Of a stretch of DNA of 64,000 nucleotides, positions 60,218 through 64,000 are shown piece by piece; position 1 is the first letter of the stretch, and each line of letters opens with the position of its first letter. The stretch is from JBFLVU01 sp964589625. GTDB lineage: Bacteria > Acidobacteriota > UBA4820 > DSQY01. The stretch spans positions 1 through 64,000 of the forward strand of contig CAZPSH010000002.1 of assembly GCA_964589625.1 (NCBI GenBank), in the 5' to 3' direction. The notes under the pieces were generated by a model. The model was not told the origin of the DNA. It searched no databases and was given only the letters and a program-made list of their open reading frames with translations. The position numbers and the translations under genes are program-made.

Positions 60218-62194
60218 ATGAGCCAGGCTTCGGAAGTCCTCGTGGCCCGTACCAAGGAATGGGGAAAGGTGGCTCTCTTTCACGGGACCTTGGCCCTGTA
60301 CACGCTGACGGCTTTCCTGGCCAGGGGTTACGAGTTCGGGAAGGAAGATCAAAACCTCTACCTTCCCTTTGTCCTCCACTGGGTGGATCCTTCGCTCTTT
60401 CCACAGGACTATCTACTCACCTTGGGGTATGCGCGCGAGTCGCTCTCCTGGGTCGCCATCGCAGGGATGGCTCGGTCGCTCCCTCTGGAAGCCATATTCC
60501 TTTTGCTCTCGGTCGTCCTCAATTACGCCGTCCTTTTGTTGGCCTTTCGAATTGCCCGGTGTTTTTGGGCCTCGGCGGAGGCTGGCTGGGTCGCGGCTTT
60601 CCTGTGGGTGCCCGCCTATTCGATTCCCGGGGTCACGTGCCTCTCCTTTGACGAGTACTTCACCACGCGGATCATAGGCACCGCGTGCGGGCTCCTCGCT
60701 CTCTATGGACTCCTCCGACGGTCACCGAAAACGTCCGCGTTCGCCTTGTTTTTCGGTGGGCTGTTCCACATCGTAAGCATCCTGCCCGCCGTCGTCGCCG
60801 TTGCGGCGGCTCACGCCGTAGCTAGACAATACCGCGCCGCCGCCTTCGCCATGGCCGCGGGGGTCCTTCCGGCCGGGCTTATTTTGGCGACCTCGTTGGG
60901 GAGCGGGGCCAAACACGAGTTTCTGTTTCGTTACGCCGGGGAATGGCTGGAGGTTTCCCGGCGCACGGCCACGGAGATCTTCCCTCAGAACTGGTCCCTC
61001 GGTACCTGGTCTGCCATCGCCCTCGTCCTGGCGTTTTTTGGTCTCTTGGCTTCGACCCGCGCCTTTCGCGAGGCGCAGGAAGGGGCCCGCCGCATGATCC
61101 TGGGGGCGGCCTCCGGGATTTTGGGGGCGGAGATTCTCGGAATCGCAGGCGGGCTCTCGCTGATCGTTCTCCTCGTTCAGCTGTGCCTTCCGAGAGGCCT
61201 GCATTACCTCCTGTTCCTCAACACCGTTCTCTTGGCGGGCGCCGTGATTCCGATGGCCAAGCACGGGCGCTTTGGGGCACTCCTGGCCATGTGGGCGGTC
61301 CTTCTCTGGATGACTGGAGACCCGGCGGGCCAGATCCTCGCGTGCCTCCTCGTTATCGGACACGAAAGGGCATCCGGCCTGTGGCCCTGGATTCGGGAGC
61401 GGTTGCTTGCCAGCAGAATACGGTTTCTCGCCGTGTTGTTAGGGCTCCTGGCTTTCGTTCTCCTCGTTCAGGAAGCGGCCGTCTTGGCCAATGCGGATCC
61501 CTGGTTTTGGCTACCGTCCTGGTCGCCGATGGCCGCCGCCCTGGCCGGAGCGCTGGCCGTCTTCGAGGGCCTGCGCAGGCTCGTCAATGGTCGTGGTTGG
61601 GCCTCGATCTTGCTTCCGCTGGGCTTTTGCATGGTGCTCCTCCTTTCTCCCACTCGGCCCGTGGTGGCCCTCCTTATGAAATCGAAGGAGGTTCGAGGGT
61701 GGTACGGCGGACGGATTGCCTCGCACGTCGTGTACCTCGCCGCAGAGAACAGAAAGCGACAGGTGGAGATTCGTGCGGCGGAGTTGGCGAGGCGCGAAGT
61801 CCCTCCGTTGGCAACGGTTCTCGTGCCGCCGGACTGGATGCGCTTTCGCGTGGAGTCCCTTCGGTCCTCCTTCGTGACGTACAAGGATGGAGTCCCTTCG
61901 GAATTTGACACAGGTTACGCCGCCGAATGGTACGCCCGAATGAAGGCGATCCGGGGTTTGCGTTGGGAGCGCGGCGGTTGGTCGAGGGAACCGTCCCTTC
62001 CGCTGACCCGGGAGGAGCTCCTCGACCTGGCCCGCGCCTACCGACACATCCGTCTGGAGTATGTGTGGAGTGAACGCCCCTACGACTTGCCCGTCAAAGG
62101 TCGGGCAGGCCCCTTCACCCTGTATGCCCTGAGCGGACCCGCCGGCTCCCCGTCCATCCGCCCAGGCTACGCCTTAGGGCGCCCTGCCCCCTAA
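60218..62194 (+). CDS. Multi-spanning membrane protein, GT-C-like (paralogue B)
   Basis: 658 residues, about a dozen helices. ARGYEFGKEDQNLYLPFVLH, DPSLFPQDYLLTLGYARESL, PDWMRFRVESLRSSFVTYKD and HIRLEYVWSERPYDLPV match paralogue A (19151-21088) at the same positions. It diverges from the YfhO-like gene. A possible -10 tagaat at 60203 would give a nearly leaderless transcript, with only agga upstream of the ATG. Sugar transfer to a lipid-linked glycan is inferred, not shown. Confidence 0.75.
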   Translation: MSQASEVLVARTKEWGKVALFHGTLALYTLTAFLARGYEFGKEDQNLYLPFVLHWVDPSLFPQDYLLTLGYARESLSWVAIAGMARSLPLEAIFLLLSVVLNYAVLLLAFRIARCFWASAEAGWVAAFLWVPAYSIPGVTCLSFDEYFTTRIIGTACGLLALYGLLRRSPKTSAFALFFGGLFHIVSILPAVVAVAAAHAVARQYRAAAFAMAAGVLPAGLILATSLGSGAKHEFLFRYAGEWLEVSRRTATEIFPQNWSLGTWSAIALVLAFFGLLASTRAFREAQEGARRMILGAASGILGAEILGIAGGLSLIVLLVQLCLPRGLHYLLFLNTVLLAGAVIPMAKHGRFGALLAMWAVLLWMTGDPAGQILACLLVIGHERASGLWPWIRERLLASRIRFLAVLLGLLAFVLLVQEAAVLANADPWFWLPSWSPMAAALAGALAVFEGLRRLVNGRGWASILLPLGFCMVLLLSPTRPVVALLMKSKEVRGWYGGRIASHVVYLAAENRKRQVEIRAAELARREVPPLATVLVPPDWMRFRVESLRSSFVTYKDGVPSEFDTGYAAEWYARMKAIRGLRWERGGWSREPSLPLTREELLDLARAYRHIRLEYVWSERPYDLPVKGRAGPFTLYALSGPAGSPSIRPGYALGRPAP

Positions 62195-62784
62195 GGTCGA
62201 GGCGGGCAGGAAACGACGGATGCCGTCCCATGGTCCTCCATTGGACAGCACCCGCTCCAACGGACAGGGCGGAGCACTCTTCGCCCCGGCGGATACCCGA
62301 GGATCGGGCCTTGCTGGAATCCTGATTCTGGAATGCATCGCGAGACGTGGTCCCGGATCAAGTGCCACAAGTGATGGGGGCGAGCAGGATCCTTGCCGTA
62401 CGGTGGCCCTCAGACAACCCTTCCTGCCGGATCCATGGAGTGCTTCCGAACACGCATGGACCGGCCGGGCCGGTGCAGGCGAGCTGGGCACCGTCCAAAG
62501 GGGCTGTGGAGCCTCACAGCCGGGGCTCAGACGCTCCGGGTGAGAGGGAGTCCGTCGCGTGGTGCGCGGCCCCTTGTGGGGTGTGGGCCTTTCTGTGAAA
62601 CTGGTCTTGCAGATCGCCGGGGCCGCAGGGCTTATTGTTACGCGGCAAGGGAGTCGGGAGGTGCCCGGCGCGGGGTCCATAAGTTCAAGGACTCGAGTGG
62701 TGGGTTCCTTCAAAGCAGTGTGGACGCGCAGGAAGGGCGCTTCTGCCTTTGGACGAGAGATGTTCCCCGGGCAAGGAGAATCGG
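62195..62784. other. 590-base interval without a supported gene
   Basis: Several short frames exist but none shows a start with a ribosome site, a recognisable motif or continuous coding character. There are no REP or heptamer repeats. It may be a decayed gene or a long leader for the methyltransferase. Confidence 0.6.
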
Positions 62785-63768
62785 GTGAATCGAATAGCGA
62801 GGATGGCCATCCTCAGCTTGGTCCTGGGTCTGGCTTTGGGCTGGCTGGTCCGAAGCCTGTGGCCGGAAGCCAGGCGCGCGGAGGCCCTTCCAACGGCCCC
62901 CACGGCACGGATCATGAAGGATTCAGCCGCGGATTTGCGTCCCCGAGAAGAGCGATTCCTTCGTCAGATGGAGGAACTGAGGGGCTTCAACGGATCGTCG
63001 CTTTACAACCTTGGCGTGTACCGACGCTTCCGAGGAATTGCCGACCAATACCTCCAGCAGGGAGGGGACGCGCGGGTGCTGGAAATCGGCCCCGGAATCA
63101 ATTTGGGGACGGGTCTCCTGTTTGCCCTGGGCGGCGCGGAAAAATACTACGGCCTGGATGTCTACCAGGACCCCGACCTGCTGTCGGCCCCGCAGTACCA
63201 AAGCCTGGTGGCCCTTTTCGAGGCCGTCTGCCCGGGTGATATCCGCCGGAACCCCGCTTCGGTCTTTACCATCCGGAACGACCGCGTCCGCTTCCATTCG
63301 GAGCGAATCGAGTATCTGTATCCCAGGGAGTCCTATGACATCCCTCTGGGGGACGGGTCCGTGGACTTCGTCTTTTCCAACGCCACGTTGGAGCACGTCC
63401 GGGACCCAGGGGAAACGATCCGGTCCATCCATCGGGTCCTGGTTCCCGGGGGTGTGACGGCCCACATCGTGGATCTGAGGGATCACGAGAATTTCGGCAA
63501 ACCCCTGGAGTTTCTCAAGGTTCCCTCTCCCGAATGGGAGCCGCGGTTCTCCACGCCCGAGACTCACCACCTTTACCTGAACCGCTGGAGGGCCGGTGAC
63601 TTTCGGGAGGCGTTCGAAGACTGTGGTTTCGAAATCCTCCTCTTTGAAGCCACAAGCCGATGGCCCGTGGACGAGGCTTTGCGAGGCGCCCTCCAACCCG
63701 AATTCCGGAGCCGTCCTTTGGAGGACCTCGGGGTGACCGGGATTTTCGTGGTGGCGAGGCGGCCGTGA
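62785..63768 (+). CDS. Membrane-anchored class I methyltransferase
   Basis: 327 residues from GTG 62785 (caaggag ribosome site). A single N-terminal membrane helix (MAILSLVLGLALGWLVRSLW) is followed by a SAM methyltransferase: ARVLEIGPGINLGTGLLFAL, KYYGLDVYQDPD, DGSVDFVFSNATLEHVRDPG, VLVPGGVTAHIVDLRDHENF. It probably modifies the polysaccharide or a lipid-linked sugar. Its stop overlaps the start of the next gene. Confidence 0.85.
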   Translation: MNRIARMAILSLVLGLALGWLVRSLWPEARRAEALPTAPTARIMKDSAADLRPREERFLRQMEELRGFNGSSLYNLGVYRRFRGIADQYLQQGGDARVLEIGPGINLGTGLLFALGGAEKYYGLDVYQDPDLLSAPQYQSLVALFEAVCPGDIRRNPASVFTIRNDRVRFHSERIEYLYPRESYDIPLGDGSVDFVFSNATLEHVRDPGETIRSIHRVLVPGGVTAHIVDLRDHENFGKPLEFLKVPSPEWEPRFSTPETHHLYLNRWRAGDFREAFEDCGFEILLFEATSRWPVDEALRGALQPEFRSRPLEDLGVTGIFVVARRP

Positions 63769-64000
63769 CCGTTAGCCCGCGGGAAGGGCTTCGCGGGGGT
63801 TCGGTGGGCCAGACCTCCGGGCCGCGCCTATCCGTCTCCACCGCCACTCTGCTCGTTATCGCCAACATGGTGGGTACCGGTGTGTTTACGACTTTGGGGT
63901 TTCAGGCCCGGGCCTTCGATTCCCCCTTCGTCATCCTCTCCCTCTGGATCGTCGGCGGGGTAGGTGCACTGGCGGGCGCGCTCTGCTACGCGGAATTGGG
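63765..64000 (+). CDS. APC-type permease, N-terminal part (runs off the window)
   Basis: Begins with GTG 63765 overlapping the preceding stop (GTGA). The visible 78 residues include TATLLVIANMVGTGVFTTLG and SPFVILSLWIVGGVGALAGA, then LCYAELG: helix 1 with the G-x-G-x-F motif, helix 2 and the Y-A-E-L motif of amino-acid/polyamine/organocation transporters. Substrate unknown from this fragment. Confidence 0.85.
   Translation, partial: MTVSPREGLRGGSVGQTSGPRLSVSTATLLVIANMVGTGVFTTLGFQARAFDSPFVILSLWIVGGVGALAGALCYAEL

Noticed and set aside
62174..62713. 179-codon minus-strand frame in the gene-free interval
   Set aside because: No ribosome site, no hydrophobic or domain pattern; composition looks like a non-coding shadow.

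Overview
The window is about 64 kb of GC-rich bacterial DNA: a host exopolysaccharide/cell-surface locus containing one complete transposable (Mu-like) prophage. The host is probably a Gram-negative, possibly Acidobacteriota-like bacterium. This rests on an outer-membrane barrel next to a Wza-type exporter, the style of the REP-associated tyrosine transposases (RAYTs), and intergenic REP and 7-bp tandem repeats. No rRNA or marker gene is present, so the assignment is tentative.

Region 1 (1-11.7 kb) is a mosaic of cargo genes separated by repeats. It holds two RAYT genes and a fragment of a third, a membrane-bound nucleotide-sugar dehydratase, an IS1634-type insertion sequence, a DUF4143 ATPase, a RelE-type and a MazF-type toxin-antitoxin module, a DUF4091-like exported protein and a nucleotidyltransferase-like gene. 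Nearly every boundary carries REP hairpins or runs of the gagacga heptamer.

Region 2 (11.8-22.1 kb and 58.8-64 kb) is the polysaccharide locus. It encodes an outer-membrane beta-barrel, a Wza-like exporter with SLBB domains, a Wzz/BY-kinase fusion, a small exported protein, a GT2-methyltransferase fusion, two paralogous multi-spanning membrane proteins, a YfhO-like membrane protein, an anchored methyltransferase and the start of an APC-type permease. Together they look like a Wzx/Wzy-style export and decoration system.

Region 3 (22,070-58,842) is a 36.8-kb prophage inserted in the YfhO-like gene. It has 25-bp terminal inverted repeats (23 of 25 matching) starting TG and ending CA, and an 8-bp target duplication. 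Removing the phage and one copy of the duplication rejoins the host gene in frame as 759 codons plus stop. The phage combines Mu-type transposition, packaging and head genes with P2-type contractile tail genes. Early genes run leftward from the right end: repressor (divergent), Ner, two unknowns, transposase A, ATPase B, four exported or anchored proteins, Gam, GemA, Mor, a Lar-like protein and a broken Rha. A rightward lysis/packaging operon (39.4-46.9 kb) meets them tail to tail. A leftward head-tail operon (39.3-22.2 kb) diverges from the packaging operon across a 35-bp perfect palindrome.

The least explained parts of the phage are the early cassette of four exported proteins (50.6-53.3 kb), a multi-stem structured RNA candidate behind a strong promoter (48.0-48.24 kb), a cluster of palindromes inside the 5' end of the transposase gene, a barrel gene nested in frame with a holin-like gene, and a tropism-determinant-like fiber gene with no reverse transcriptase in the window.
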